From DASRHY01 sp035650275 (lineage in GTDB: Bacteria > Actinomycetota > Actinomycetes > Propionibacteriales > Kribbellaceae): DNA of 64,000 nucleotides. Shown in pieces: positions 35,804-47,505 of the stretch (within the stretch, counting starts at the first letter, position 1; every line of letters begins with the position of its first letter). The notes beneath the pieces are model-generated. The model had not been told where the DNA came from. It ran no database searches and saw only the letters and a program-made list of their open reading frames with translations. The stretch lies in contig DASRHY010000228.1 in NCBI GenBank assembly GCA_035650275.1, forward strand, positions 1-64,000, given 5' to 3'. Made by a program: the position numbers and the translations under genes.

Positions 35804-36706
35804 CTAGCGAACCGCCTTCGCGGTCCGCTCCAGCTCGTCCAGTACCGCGCGCACCAGCGGATGGCCCGCGGCCCCACGTCGTACCGCGGCGAACACCCGG
35901 CGGCTTGGTGCGGGCCCGCTGAGCGGCCGGATGTGTACGCCGTCGGTGCCGGCCAGCGCGAGCCGGGGGATCAGCGACACCCCGGCACCGGCCGCGGCCA
36001 GCGCGGCCACCGCGTGGAAGTCGTCCGAGCAGTGCGCGACCCGTGGCTCGAACCCGGCCTGCTCGCACGCCATCAGCACCACGTCGCGGACCGGGTTGCC
36101 GACCGACGGGGTGATCCAGTCGTCATGCTCCAGCTGATCCAGCCGCACGGCGGGTGCATCGGCGAGCGGATGGGTGGCAGGCAGTACGACGTCGAACGGC
36201 TCGGCGTACAACGCGATCCGGTGGATCCGCTCGTCGTCCGGTCCCGGTCCGCCGCGGTGCTCGACCGCGACGGCCACGTCCACCTCGCCGTCCAGCAGCT
36301 GGGTCACCCCTTGATGCCCCTCCGCGTCCCGGACCGCGAGCGTGAGGCCCGGCACCGTCTCGCGCAGCCGGTGCAGGGCGGGCGCGACCACCAGCGCGAT
36401 CGCGGTCGCGAACGCGGCCACCCGGACCTCACCGGTCTCGCCGTCGGCGTGTTGCCGCATCGCCAGCTCGGCCCGTTCCACCTCGGCCAGGATCGAGTCC
36501 GCGTGCTCCAGCAGCAGCCGCCCCGCCGACGTGATCGAGACCCGCCGCCCGCGCCTCTCCAGCACCTGCTGCCCGAGCTCGCTCTCCAGCGCGGCCAGCT
36601 GCTGCGACACCGCCGACGGCGTCAGGTGCAGCACCTCCGCGGCCGCAGTCACGGTCCCGTGGTCCGCCAGCGCCCGCAACACCCGCAACCGCCTGACCTC
36701 CAACAC
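35804..36706 (-). CDS. LysR-family transcriptional regulator
   Basis: A 300-aa LTTR. The N-terminal winged HTH is in VTAAAEVLHLTPSAVSQQLA, followed by the linker helix and a type 2 periplasmic-binding-like effector domain (about 90-295). The GTG of VLEVRRLRVL is the conserved family start; the frame is open further upstream only because it reads through a 33-bp intergenic repeat. It ends 10 bases before the metF-like start on the same strand, so it may be co-transcribed with it and regulate it or the nearby SDR. Confidence 0.87.
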   Translation of the reverse strand: MLEVRRLRVLRALADHGTVTAAAEVLHLTPSAVSQQLAALESELGQQVLERRGRRVSITSAGRLLLEHADSILAEVERAELAMRQHADGETGEVRVAAFATAIALVVAPALHRLRETVPGLTLAVRDAEGHQGVTQLLDGEVDVAVAVEHRGGPGPDDERIHRIALYAEPFDVVLPATHPLADAPAVRLDQLEHDDWITPSVGNPVRDVVLMACEQAGFEPRVAHCSDDFHAVAALAAAGAGVSLIPRLALAGTDGVHIRPLSGPAPSRRVFAAVRRGAAGHPLVRAVLDELERTAKAVR

Positions 36707-36734
36707 CCGCCCAGCGTATTTCCGGCCGCCACCG

Positions 36735-36790
36735 CCGTTGATCGGGCCCTTGTGACCCGGCGTGTCGCCGTTCATCGGGCCCTTGTGACC
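36735..36790 (-). repeat. 33-bp tandem repeat pair, left arm of inverted pair A
   Basis: Two units at 33-bp spacing (36735-36757 and 36768-36790) of a 23-bp core that reads GGTCACAAGGGCCCGATG+AACGG on the minus strand, joined by a 10-bp CGACACGCCG-type linker. The first unit has one change (GTTGATC for GTTCATC on the plus strand). Confidence 0.85.
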
Positions 36791-36945
36791 ACGCAGAAGC
36801 CCGGCGCTCACTCGACACGTGCGATCACCGCCGCCTGATTGCACTGGTCGAACGAACGCCGGGGATTCGTCCACGAACAGGTCCGACTACGGCGCGGGTG
36901 TACGCCGTCGGCCATCTGATGGCTGAGGTCGAATGGACTCCATCT

Positions 36946-37001
36946 GGTCACAAGGGCCCGACGAACGGAGACACGCCGGGTCACAAGGGCCCGATGAACG
37001 G
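36946..37001 (+). repeat. 33-bp tandem repeat pair, right arm of inverted pair A
   Basis: The same two-unit element in plus orientation (36946-36968, 36979-37001), inverted relative to 36735-36790 and separated from it by 155 bp (36791-36945) in which nothing was recognised. It ends 18 bases from the 3' end of the aldo/keto reductase gene. The whole 313-bp gap 36707-37019 is accounted for by this inverted pair. Confidence 0.85.
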
Positions 37002-37019
37002 AAGTTGGTTGGTGGAGCG

Positions 37020-37817
37020 TCAGCCGAGGTGGTTTTCGAGGTCGGCGATGGCGGCCATGTCGTCGTTGTCGAGCTCGAAGCCGAACACGTCGATGTTCTC
37101 GGCGACCCGGCTCGGCGTCTTCGACTTCGGGATCACGATGTTGCCGAGCTGCAGGTGCCAGCGCAGCACGATCTGGGCCGGGGTGCGGCCGTGCTTGGCG
37201 CCGAGCTTGGCCAGCGTCTCGTTGTGCAGCAGCCCGCCCTGCGCCAGCGGGCTGTAGGCCTCGGTGGCGATGTCGTTCTCCGCGTGGAACGCGCGCAGCT
37301 CATCCTGCGGGAGACCCGGGTGCAGCTCGATCTGGTTGAGTACCGGACGGGTATCGGTCTCGTCGAACAGCCGTTGCAGGTGCGCGACGCGGAAGTTCGA
37401 CACCCCGATCGCGCGGACCCGGCCGTCGGCGTACAGCTTCTCGAACGCCCGCCAGGTGTCGACGTACCGGTCCTGCCGCCGCGACGGCCAGTGGATCAGG
37501 TACAGGTCCAGCTGCTCCAGACCGAGCCGCCCCATCGACTCGTCGAAGGCTCGCAGCGTGGAGTCGTAGCCCTGGTCGTTGTTCCACAGCTTCGTGGTGA
37601 TGAACAGCTCCTCGCGCGGCACGCTGCTGGCGGCGATCGCCCGGCCGACACCGGCCTCGTTGCCGTAGATCGCGGCGGTGTCGACGTGCCGGTACCCGGC
37701 CTCGAAGGCCGCCGCGACCACGCCGGGCACGACCGCGTCGTCGATCTGCCAGACGCCGAGCCCGAGCTGCGGGATCTGGACGCCGTTGTCGAGGGTGAGG
37801 CCAGGGACTGTGCTCAT
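37020..37817 (-). CDS. Aldo/keto reductase
   Basis: A 265-aa NADPH-dependent AKR (AKR5/2,5-diketo-gluconate reductase-like). The catalytic tetrad is visible: Asp in YRHVDTAAIYGNE, Tyr50-region YGNE, Lys in ITTKLWN, His in LIHWPS. Cofactor-binding VIPKSKTPSRVAEN is near the C-terminus. Monomer length is typical. It reduces aldehydes or ketones, probably detoxification or sugar metabolism. It stands alone between the repeat-bearing gap and a small conserved gene. Confidence 0.92.
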   Translation of the reverse strand: MSTVPGLTLDNGVQIPQLGLGVWQIDDAVVPGVVAAAFEAGYRHVDTAAIYGNEAGVGRAIAASSVPREELFITTKLWNNDQGYDSTLRAFDESMGRLGLEQLDLYLIHWPSRRQDRYVDTWRAFEKLYADGRVRAIGVSNFRVAHLQRLFDETDTRPVLNQIELHPGLPQDELRAFHAENDIATEAYSPLAQGGLLHNETLAKLGAKHGRTPAQIVLRWHLQLGNIVIPKSKTPSRVAENIDVFGFELDNDDMAAIADLENHLG

Positions 37818-37833
37818 CCCCCTATCTCACGCG

Positions 37834-38226
37834 TTACCGCCCAGGAGTCAAAGCGATCCGGCGTGTGAGAACAACCTCATTCTGGTCGCGCCGGGTCGCC
37901 CATGATGAAGATCTTCGACTCTGCGTCGACCTCGGCTGATCGAGCAGTCGTACCTGGGCGTAGCGGTTGAGCAGCGCGGCCGGCATGCACCACTCCGTGA
38001 CGGGGCGTCCGGCCTCGATGATCGCGTACTCGTCGAGATACATATGGTCGGGCAGCGTGATCTCCAGCACCTGGCGTTCCCGCGGGTCCTCGTCGACGTA
38101 CGCGGGCGACGAGGCGACGAACACCCCGTAGTGCGTGCGATGGACGAACTCGAACGGGCCGAGGACGTCCCGGAATCCTTCGGCGAGGATCCGCTCGGCC
38201 GACTGCGTCGTGTGGAACAGCCTCAT
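37834..38226 (-). CDS. Conserved hypothetical protein, possible ART-like fold
   Basis: A 130-aa protein starting MRLFHTTQSAERILAEGF, with GVFVASSPAYVDED and LLNRYAQVRLL. The H-T-T opening and the spacing of later strands are reminiscent of KptA/ADP-ribosyltransferase-like small proteins, but no full catalytic triad is certain. The ATG overlaps the upstream winged-helix gene stop by ATGA, so the two are co-translated. Function unknown. Confidence 0.6.
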   Translation of the reverse strand: MRLFHTTQSAERILAEGFRDVLGPFEFVHRTHYGVFVASSPAYVDEDPRERQVLEITLPDHMYLDEYAIIEAGRPVTEWCMPAALLNRYAQVRLLDQPRSTQSRRSSSWATRRDQNEVVLTRRIALTPGR

Positions 38227-39299
38227 GAGACCTCGAAGGCGTGGGACTTGGCGTCGGGTTCCAGGAAGCGGAGCAGGGCGTCGCCCTCTTTCTCAAGGGC
38301 GGTGCGGTGCTTCTTGAGGAGTCGGCCGAAGGGGGTCAGGTGGAGGGTTGCGACGCCGCGCTTCTTGTCGGCGTTCCACAGGCCGGCGACCATGCCGTCG
38401 ACCAGGTACGTCGACTTCACCCGGAGGTTCTTCGTGTATACGGCCGGCTTGTGCTCGTCGGCGATGACCCGTGTCCGCTTCGCATGGGCGAGCAGCAGGT
38501 TGTCGAACTCGGGCAGGTACCGCACCGGGGCCTCCGCGTCCTCGCTCGGCCGGGGCGCGTCCGGCAGGTCGTACACCGCCTTGCCGTCGCACGACAGCTC
38601 GACCAGATCCAGGGAGTCGAACAGCGGTTTCGCCTTCTGCAGTCCGGACCAGGTCTGGAAGTCGGCCGGGGTCGCGGGCCCGAACGCGGCCAGGTACCGC
38701 CGCGCCAGCTCCGCCGCACCGTTGTCGGTGAGCTTGGCGGATACCCAGTCGCCGCCGGGCGAGAAGCGCGGGTTCGCGGCGTACGCCCACCGGGTCTCGG
38801 ACGGTACGACGACCAGCGGCACCATCATCCGGGTGGTGAAACCGAGCGCCCGCTCGTTCACGTCCGGGAACTTCTCCTGCAGCGCGGCCCGGACCTCGGT
38901 GAAGGTCAGCGGTTCCTTGGCCAGCAACCGTTCCGCCGCCTTCACCACCTTCGGCGGGTCCAGCCCAGCACCGCGGTCACCGAGCGCGCTGAGCCCGGCC
39001 TCGAGCACCGGTGCAAGAGTGAGCCGGTACGACGCGTAGTCGGCCGCACTGACCAGGTGCAACGTGCCGCGCATCATCGTCGCCCGCACCACACTGTGGT
39101 CTTCGACGGCGGACGTCAGGTCGGTGTCCTCGAACGACGTGAGCCGGGTCCACAGCCCGACGTACGGGTGCTTCGGCTCCTGTGCCTGCATCCCGGTCAG
39201 CCGCTCGACCGCCTCGACCACGCCCAGGTCCGCCCGTTCCAGCAGCAGCTGCCGCGCCAGCGTCGCCCGGCCGAGATCGCGCACCGACATCTGGCTCAT
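38223..39299 (-). CDS. Winged-helix DNA-binding domain protein (HTH_42/YcaQ-like)
   Basis: A protein of about 358 aa of the family holding AlkX/YcaQ-type DNA glycosylases and uncharacterised actinobacterial relatives. It shows LERLTGMQAQEP (as VERLTGMQAQEPKHPYVGLW), VRATMMRGTLHLV and the C-terminal VDGMVAGLW segment. Some homologues unhook interstrand crosslinks or alkylated bases; the QxQ catalytic region is represented here by QAQEP. The ATG at 39299 is chosen; a second ATG lies three codons later. Confidence 0.78.
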   Translation of the reverse strand: MSQMSVRDLGRATLARQLLLERADLGVVEAVERLTGMQAQEPKHPYVGLWTRLTSFEDTDLTSAVEDHSVVRATMMRGTLHLVSAADYASYRLTLAPVLEAGLSALGDRGAGLDPPKVVKAAERLLAKEPLTFTEVRAALQEKFPDVNERALGFTTRMMVPLVVVPSETRWAYAANPRFSPGGDWVSAKLTDNGAAELARRYLAAFGPATPADFQTWSGLQKAKPLFDSLDLVELSCDGKAVYDLPDAPRPSEDAEAPVRYLPEFDNLLLAHAKRTRVIADEHKPAVYTKNLRVKSTYLVDGMVAGLWNADKKRGVATLHLTPFGRLLKKHRTALEKEGDALLRFLEPDAKSHAFEVS

Positions 39300-39375
39300 G
39301 CCCACACCGTAGCGATGAGTTCCGTCAGATCGCGCAGTCGATATACCTGGACAGACGCGACTCACTGGAGGTTCC

Positions 39376-40162
39376 GTGCCCGCGATCGGCAGCATCCTTC
39401 TGGCCAGCACAGACCCCGGGCGGCTCCGCGCCTGGTACGAGCAGGCGTTCGGCGTCGCCGCCGACCCGGACGGCTTCCTGCGCCTCGGCGACGTCGGGCT
39501 GCTGATCGACGGTCGCGACGACGTGGCAGACGTGCCGGCCGAGCCGGCCCGGGTGATCCTCAACGTGCACGTGGACGACGCCCCGGCGACCGCCAGTCAC
39601 CTCGGCGACCTCGGGGTGACGTGGCATGCGCCACTCGAGTACCGCCCCGGCCCGGGCGCGTGGTTCGGCACCGCCGTGGATCCCGACGGCAACTATCTGC
39701 AGATCATCGAGTTGACGTCGGAGTACTGGAAGGCCCGGCGCGACCGCGCCAGGCAGTCCGGCACCGGGTCGCTCGCGGCCGGGTCGGTGTCGGGCCGGCT
39801 GCCCGCGCAGGACTTGGACCGGGCCCGCCGGTTCTATTCGGAGAAGCTCGGGCTGGAGCCGGTCGAGACCCGCCCGGGCGGGCTGCGGTACCAGTGCGAG
39901 TTCGGGACCTTCGCGCTGTTCGAGTCCGCGGGCCGGCCGTCCGGCGAGCACACCCAGCTGGCCTGGCAGGTCGGGGACGTCGATGCGGTGGTCGCCGAAC
40001 TCAAGGCGCGCGGTGTCGAGTTCGAGGCCGTCGACGTACCCGGGTTGAAGACGGTCGACGGCATCGCCGAGGTCGAAGGCAACTACCCGTCCGCCGGCGG
40101 CATCGGTGAGCGGGCCGCCTGGTTCCGCGACTCCGAAGGCAACCTGATCGGACTCGGGGAAG

Positions 40163-40191
<29 letters not shown>
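39376..40191 (+). CDS. Two-domain VOC (glyoxalase/bleomycin-resistance fold) protein
   Basis: A 271-aa protein with two vicinal-oxygen-chelate domains (about 1-120 and 138-260). Each ends in the typical DPDGN / DSEGN turn followed by hydrophobic residues. GTG start with GGAGG upstream. Such proteins are dioxygenases, isomerases, or sequester drugs. Its 3' end overlaps the convergent kbl gene by 29 bases. Confidence 0.82.
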
Positions 40192-42378
<2,187 letters not shown>

Positions 42379-42425
42379 GTCGTACCTCCTCATGAGTGAC
42401 GGCCACATCGTCCGCCCGCGAGGCC

Positions 42426-42447
42426 CACACCGTCCATCGACGGTGTG
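42426..42447. promoter_or_regulatory. Inverted repeat in the tdh/pyrE divergent region
   Basis: A 9-bp perfect inverted repeat, CACACCGTC-catc-GACGGTGTG, followed by TGTGCA direct repeats (to about 42472), in the 171-bp divergent gap. It is a candidate operator for tdh-kbl. Confidence 0.35.
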
Positions 42448-42549
42448 TGCACAGCCTGTGCAGCTGCCCTGCACAAGGGAATACTGCCGCCCGCGTACAC
42501 CTCGACCTGTACGCCGAGGACCACCGGCGGCCGCATATGCTCGACGGCC

Positions 42550-43095
42550 ATGAGCGCGGACCGCGAGCAGCTGCTCGAACAGATCAAGAACAAGGCGGTC
42601 GTGCACGGCCGTGTCACCCTGTCGTCCGGCAAGGAAGCCGACTACTACGTCGACCTGCGCCGGGTCACGCTGCATGGCGAGACGGCGCCGCTGATCGGCC
42701 GTGAGCTGCTCGAGCTCACCAAGGACCTCGAGTACGACGCGGTCGGCGGCCTCACGCTCGGTGCCGACCCGATCGCGATGTCGATGCTGCACGCAGCAGC
42801 CGCCGCCGGCCGCAGGCTGGACGCGTTCGTGGTGCGGAAGGCGGAGAAGGCGCACGGCCTGCAGCGGCGGATCGAGGGCCCGGACGTCGAGGGGCGCCGG
42901 GTGCTCGCGGTAGAGGACACCTCGACCACGGGCGGCTCGGTGCTCACCGCCGTGGAGGCGCTACGGGCCGCCGGCGCGCAGGTGGTCGCGGTCGCGGTGA
43001 TCGTCGACCGCGCGACCGGAGCGAAGGAGAAGGTCGAGGCGGAGGGCCTGGAGTACCGTTACGTGTTCGGCGCCGACGACCTCGGGCTGGGCTGA
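42550..43095 (+). CDS. pyrE: Orotate phosphoribosyltransferase
   Basis: A 181-aa type I PRTase. It shows VTLSSGKEADYYVDLRRVT at the N-terminus, and the PRPP-binding signature VLAVEDTSTTGGSVLTAVEAL. It converts orotate and PRPP to OMP in pyrimidine synthesis. The ATG (MSADREQ) is the conserved start; there is no clear ribosome binding site. Actinobacteria often keep pyrE away from the main pyr operon, as here. Confidence 0.93.
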   Translation: MSADREQLLEQIKNKAVVHGRVTLSSGKEADYYVDLRRVTLHGETAPLIGRELLELTKDLEYDAVGGLTLGADPIAMSMLHAAAAAGRRLDAFVVRKAEKAHGLQRRIEGPDVEGRRVLAVEDTSTTGGSVLTAVEALRAAGAQVVAVAVIVDRATGAKEKVEAEGLEYRYVFGADDLGLG

Positions 43096-43185
43096 TCACA
43101 TGTCGACGGCCTCCGGTGCGTGACACGATTCGACCCGCGACACGGCTAGGGTCATACCGGAACGCCAAAAACTGGGGAGCCAAGC

Positions 43186-43980
43186 ATGGTGTGGGTCATC
43201 GTCGTCATCGTCGCGCTGATCGTGATTGTCGCGATCGCCCTGATCGTGTCGTACAACCGGTTCGTCAAGCAGCGGAACCTGATCCAGGAGTCGTGGCGCC
43301 AGATCGACGTCGAGCTGCACCGCCGGTACGACCTGATCCCGAACCTGGTCGAGACGGTCCGTGCGTACGCCGCGCACGAGCGGCACGTGTTCGAGGAGGT
43401 GGCCCGGCTGCGTACCCAGGCGGTCAGCGCCGAGGGCGCGTCTCCCGAGCAGCGTGCGCAGGCTGAGACCGCACTGTCCGGCGCGCTGCGGCAGATGATG
43501 ATCTCGGTCGAGGCCTACCCGCAGCTGCAGTCGAACCAGAACTTCCTCAGCCTGCAGCGCGAGCTGACCGACACCGAGGACCGGATCGCCGCAGGGCGGC
43601 GGTTCTACAACGCCAACGTCGGTGACTACAACACCCGGATCGAGGCGTTCCCGTCGAACCTGATCGCCGGGATGTTCAAGTTCGAGAAGGCCGGCTACTT
43701 CGAGATCGAGGACGCCCAGGTCCGCTCGGTGCCGCAGGTGTCGTTCGGCACCATCGGCGCCGTGGACGGCGAGCAGGGCCCGACGCCGCCGATCGGCCCC
43801 GGACAGCCGTCGTCCGGCGCGGTCCAGCCGCAGATGCCGGGTGCCGGCGAGCAGCCCGCGGGCCTGCCCCCGGCCGGCCCCGGGCAGTACGGCCCGCCGC
43901 CGGGCCAGCAGCCGTCCGGTCCGCCACCGGGACCACAGGGTCCGCAGGACGGCCAGCCACCCTTCACCGGCGGCCAGTAG
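43186..43980 (+). CDS. LemA family membrane-anchored protein with Pro/Gly/Gln tail
   Basis: A 264-aa protein. One N-terminal transmembrane helix (residues ~3-24) is followed by the LemA four-helix domain (YNRFVKQRNLIQESWRQIDVEL, read in parts, through FPSNLIAGMF) and a disordered C-terminal tail rich in Pro, Gly and Gln (about 190-264). Function of LemA is poorly known. The ATG follows the GGGGAGCC region. The 283-bp gap downstream carries one hairpin. Confidence 0.9.
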   Translation: MVWVIVVIVALIVIVAIALIVSYNRFVKQRNLIQESWRQIDVELHRRYDLIPNLVETVRAYAAHERHVFEEVARLRTQAVSAEGASPEQRAQAETALSGALRQMMISVEAYPQLQSNQNFLSLQRELTDTEDRIAAGRRFYNANVGDYNTRIEAFPSNLIAGMFKFEKAGYFEIEDAQVRSVPQVSFGTIGAVDGEQGPTPPIGPGQPSSGAVQPQMPGAGEQPAGLPPAGPGQYGPPPGQQPSGPPPGPQGPQDGQPPFTGGQ

Positions 43981-44112
43981 GTCAGCAGCACCGCTCCAGC
44001 CACCGCACGAGGCCGGGACATGCGAGATCCGGCGCATCCCCCGAGTGATGCGCCGGACGTCAGGTACCGGAGGTGCCGGGCCGGGGTGCTGGCCGAGGAC
44101 CGGCGAAGGCCT

Positions 44113-44155
44113 CAGGCCCGGGTCATGATGCTGGCAATCATCACGCCCGGGCCTG
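44113..44155. terminator. Hairpin between lemA-like and AfsR-like genes
   Basis: CAGGCCCGGG (44113-44122) pairs with CCCGGGCCTG (44146-44155), and inner ATGATG/CATCA pairing extends the stem. It lies 130 bases after the LemA stop, so it may be a terminator or an operator for the next gene. Confidence 0.45.
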
Positions 44156-44263
44156 CCCTCCCCCCGGTACCGTGGGTAACCCTGCCTGGCGCGCATACAT
44201 CCGGCGTACATCCGGCTCGCCAGGTTCATCAGGACATGTCACCATGAGGCGGGATCCGACCGT

Positions 44264-47185
44264 GTGGGGGCCCAGTTGCGCAGTCTGAGGTACGAAATCC
44301 TCGGCCCTCTGCGGCTCCAGCACGCCGACGGGCAGGCGCTCCGTGCCAGCAAGCCCCGGCAGCTGCTGGCCACCCTGCTGCTGCACCCGAACCGGTTCGT
44401 CTCCACCGACCTGATCGCCGACGCCCTCTGGGAGGGACGGCCGCCGGCGTCCGCGATCGCGAACATCCGCACCTACGTCCGGGCGCTGCGCTCGACACTG
44501 CAGCTGGCCGGGCTGCCGGCGCCGATCGACACCTCGGCGGCCGGGTACAGCATCGAGGTCGGCGTCGACGAGCTGGACGCGAGCCTGTTCGAGTCGCTGC
44601 TGGCCGAAGGTGGCCATCTGCGGGCCGCGGGTGACGACCTGCAGGCGGCGCAGGTGTACGGCCAGGCGCTGTCGCTGTGGCGCGGCCGCCCGCTGGAGGA
44701 CCTCAACCCGGCCGCGGCCTGGGAGGGTTCGCTGGCCCGCCTGGAGGCGCAGCACCGCGGGCTGATCGACGCGCTGCTCGAGCTGCGGCTGGCGAGCGCG
44801 GACCACAGCGGTGCCGCGGTGCTGCTGAGCGATCGGCTGAACGAGGACCCGTACGACGAGCTGCTCTGGGCGCAGCTGGTCGACACGCTGTCGGCCGCCG
44901 GCCGGACCGCAGAGGCGCAGGCGTCGTACCAGAAGGCGGTCCGGACGCTGGCCGACGACCTCGGGGTGGAGCCGGGCGAGGAGCTGCTGGCGGCGGGTGC
45001 CCGGGCCGAGCGTCCGCGGCGCCGTGCGGCCGGTCTGGCGCGGCCCGCGACTGCCGCCGGGTCCGACGGTCCGCAGGTGCCGAGCCAGCTGCCGCTGGAC
45101 GTGGCCGACTTCAGCGGCCGCCGGCACCAGCTGGAGCGGTTGCGGGACCTGGTCTGCGGCCGGGACCCGGTCCGGCCGCCGATCGCGGTGATCTCCGGCC
45201 CGCCTGGTACCGGCAAGACCGCGCTCGCGGTGCGACTCGGGCACCTGGTCCGGGAGTCCTTCCCGGACGGGCAGATCTACCTGGACATGCGCGCCGCGAC
45301 CCAGCCGCGCGAGCCGGGCGGCGCGCTGCACGACCTGCTCCGCAGTCTGGACGTGCCGGACTCCGCCGTACCGGCCGACCCCGAACGCCGGTCCGCCGCG
45401 CTGCGCTCCGAGCTCGCCAGCCGCCGGGTGCTGATCGTGCTGGACGACGTCGGTTCCGCGAGCCAGGTGCTGCCGCTGCTGCCCGGTACCGGTGCGTCCG
45501 CGCTGGTGATCACCAGCCGGCGGCGGCTCACCGACCTGTCCGTCCGCACCATCGGCGTGCCGCTCGACGTACTCGACCCGGCCGAGGCCACCGAGCTGCT
45601 CAGCCAGGTCGCGGGCAAGGACCGGGTGGCCGGCGACGACGATGCGGTCGCCGAGATACTCGATGCCTGCGGCAACCTTCCGCTGGCGATCCGGATCGCG
45701 GCCAGCCGGCTGGTGCAGCGGCCGGACCTCAGCATCGCCGACCTGGCCCGGCGGCTGCGGGACGAGACGCAACGGCTGGACGAGCTCAGCATCGGCGAGC
45801 TCGCGGTACGGACCAGCGCCGACCTCAGCTACGACTCGCTGGACCCGGACGGCGCCCGGCTGTACCGGCTGCTCGGCCACGTCGCGGTCGGCGACTTCTC
45901 CGCCCGCGCGCTCGACTCGGTGTTCGGGCGGTCCGCGACCGACCGCGGGCTGGACCGGCTGATCGAGGCGAACATGGTCCAGGTCCGGTCCGTCGACGCG
46001 GGTGGGCGGACCCGGTACCGGATGCACGACCTGCTCCGGCTGCACGCCACCCAGATCGGCACCGAGGCGGAACGCGAGCAGGCGATCGAGGACCTGACTG
46101 TGGTGCTGGAGTCGGCGCTGCGGCAGTGCCGGCGGGCCTCGGAGGCGTTGCCGTTCGAGTACTTCGGCGTCCCGGACGTGCTGCCCGGCACCGGGTACGA
46201 GGGCACCGAGCCGATGACCGCCGCGGAGGCGGTCGCGTGGTTCGACACCGAGCGGTCCTCGTTCGTCCAGCTTGTTCGGGCGGCGGCGCACAGCGGGCTG
46301 CACGAGTACGCCTGGCGGACCGCGGCGGCCTGGGGGCTGTACCTGGACATGCGGGCCGGGTTCGACGAGTGGGACGAGTCGCACCATCTCGGCCTGGCCA
46401 GCGCCCGGGCCTGCGGTGATCGCCGCGGCGAGGCGATCATGCTCCGCAACCTCGGCCAGCTCGCGCTGTACCGGGACGACTGGGAGCCCGCGTACGACGC
46501 GCTCGAAGCGGCCATGGCGATCTTCACCGAGATCGGCGACCGGCTCGGGACCGGGATCAGCGGCATCGGCCTCGGCACCTGGCAGCGCGAACGCGGCAAC
46601 CCGGAAGCTGCTCTGCCGTTGTTCATGAACGCGATGCGCGACTTCATCGAGGTGGCCGACGCGAACGGTGAGGCGGTCGCGCGGAGTGCCGCCGCGTCGA
46701 TCTACCTGCGCCGTGACGACATCGCGACCGCGGCGTCGTACCTGGGCGGGGCCTTCCGGCTGGCTCGCCGGCTCGGTGATCCGCACCGCGAGGCCAAGGT
46801 ACGCCGACGCATCGCGGAGCTGCGCGAGCAGCAGGGTCGCAATGACCTGGCCGTACGGCAGCTGCGCACCGCGCTGGCGATCTTCGAGGGGCTCGGCGAC
46901 GACCACTGCGCGTCATACACCCGGGCCAGCCTCGGACAGGCCCTGCTCGGGCTCGGTGACGAGGCGGCCGCCCGGCGGATGCTGCTCGCCGCGATGGAGA
47001 TCGGGCACCGACTCGGCGACCGCAGCGTCGAGGCGCAGGCGGCGCACCAGCTCGGCGAGCTGCACCGCAAGGCCGGCCACCTCGACTCCGCCCGCCGTTA
47101 CCTCGCCCGCGCCGCCCGCGTCTACCAGCTGGTAGCCAACGACACCCGCGCCGCCGAGGTCCGCCACCGCCTGGCCACCCTCTAA
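44264..47185 (+). CDS. AfsR/SARP-type large regulator with NB-ARC and TPR domains
   Basis: A 973-aa STAND-type regulator. The winged-helix DNA-binding domain is at about 8-100 (LRYEILGPLRL, LWEGRPPASAIANIRTYVRALR), the bacterial activation domain at 105-250, the NB-ARC ATPase with Walker A SGPPGTGKTAL near 310 and VLIVLDDVGS (Walker B), and TPR-like helices at about 690-960. It resembles AfsR and other global secondary-metabolism regulators that act after phosphorylation and ATP binding. GTG start; an alternative GTG lies 2 bases earlier in another frame. A 33-bp repeat pair starts 4 bases after its stop. It could regulate the cluster from 10 kb away, but nothing visible proves this. Confidence 0.9.
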   Translation: MGAQLRSLRYEILGPLRLQHADGQALRASKPRQLLATLLLHPNRFVSTDLIADALWEGRPPASAIANIRTYVRALRSTLQLAGLPAPIDTSAAGYSIEVGVDELDASLFESLLAEGGHLRAAGDDLQAAQVYGQALSLWRGRPLEDLNPAAAWEGSLARLEAQHRGLIDALLELRLASADHSGAAVLLSDRLNEDPYDELLWAQLVDTLSAAGRTAEAQASYQKAVRTLADDLGVEPGEELLAAGARAERPRRRAAGLARPATAAGSDGPQVPSQLPLDVADFSGRRHQLERLRDLVCGRDPVRPPIAVISGPPGTGKTALAVRLGHLVRESFPDGQIYLDMRAATQPREPGGALHDLLRSLDVPDSAVPADPERRSAALRSELASRRVLIVLDDVGSASQVLPLLPGTGASALVITSRRRLTDLSVRTIGVPLDVLDPAEATELLSQVAGKDRVAGDDDAVAEILDACGNLPLAIRIAASRLVQRPDLSIADLARRLRDETQRLDELSIGELAVRTSADLSYDSLDPDGARLYRLLGHVAVGDFSARALDSVFGRSATDRGLDRLIEANMVQVRSVDAGGRTRYRMHDLLRLHATQIGTEAEREQAIEDLTVVLESALRQCRRASEALPFEYFGVPDVLPGTGYEGTEPMTAAEAVAWFDTERSSFVQLVRAAAHSGLHEYAWRTAAAWGLYLDMRAGFDEWDESHHLGLASARACGDRRGEAIMLRNLGQLALYRDDWEPAYDALEAAMAIFTEIGDRLGTGISGIGLGTWQRERGNPEAALPLFMNAMRDFIEVADANGEAVARSAAASIYLRRDDIATAASYLGGAFRLARRLGDPHREAKVRRRIAELREQQGRNDLAVRQLRTALAIFEGLGDDHCASYTRASLGQALLGLGDEAAARRMLLAAMEIGHRLGDRSVEAQAAHQLGELHRKAGHLDSARRYLARAARVYQLVANDTRAAEVRHRLATL

Positions 47186-47188
47186 CCA

Positions 47189-47244
47189 CCGTTCATCGGG
47201 CCCTTGTGACCCGGCGTGTCGTCGTTCATCGGGCCCTTATGACC
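47189..47244 (-). repeat. 33-bp tandem repeat pair, left arm of inverted pair B
   Basis: Two 23-bp cores at 47189-47211 and 47222-47244 (minus orientation), one with CTTATGACC for CTTGTGACC. It begins 4 bases after the stop of the AfsR-like gene. Confidence 0.85.
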
Positions 47245-47353
47245 AGGTCGCGCCGCTGCTCACCTCCGCCGCAGTGCGCAGTCACGCGGAGGTCCCAGCC
47301 ACCGGCCGACCGGCGGACAAGGACGAACCGGGCTGGACCAGGAGGCCGCGCTG

Positions 47354-47409
47354 GTCACAACGGCCCGATGAACGACGACACGCCGAGTCACAAGGGCCCG
47401 ATGAACGGA
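47354..47409 (+). repeat. 33-bp tandem repeat pair, right arm of inverted pair B
   Basis: Two cores at 47354-47376 and 47387-47409, inverted relative to 47189-47244 and separated by 109 bp with nothing else recognised. The 320-bp gap 47186-47505 is largely this element plus a short leader to the next gene. Confidence 0.85.
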
Positions 47410-47505
47410 ATTGAAGGAATGTACGGCGGGTGTATGGGTGGGCGGCAGCATCTTTCGCGGCTGACGGTCAGGCCCGGCGGGTCGGGGAAATTGCGGAGGT
47501 GCGAC

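Noticed and set aside
44141..46906. A 921-aa minus-strand open frame
   Set aside because: It is antisense to the AfsR-like gene, low-complexity Arg/Gly/Pro/Val, with no domain. Long antisense frames are normal at this GC content. The same applies to 24840-26837 and 20102-21502.
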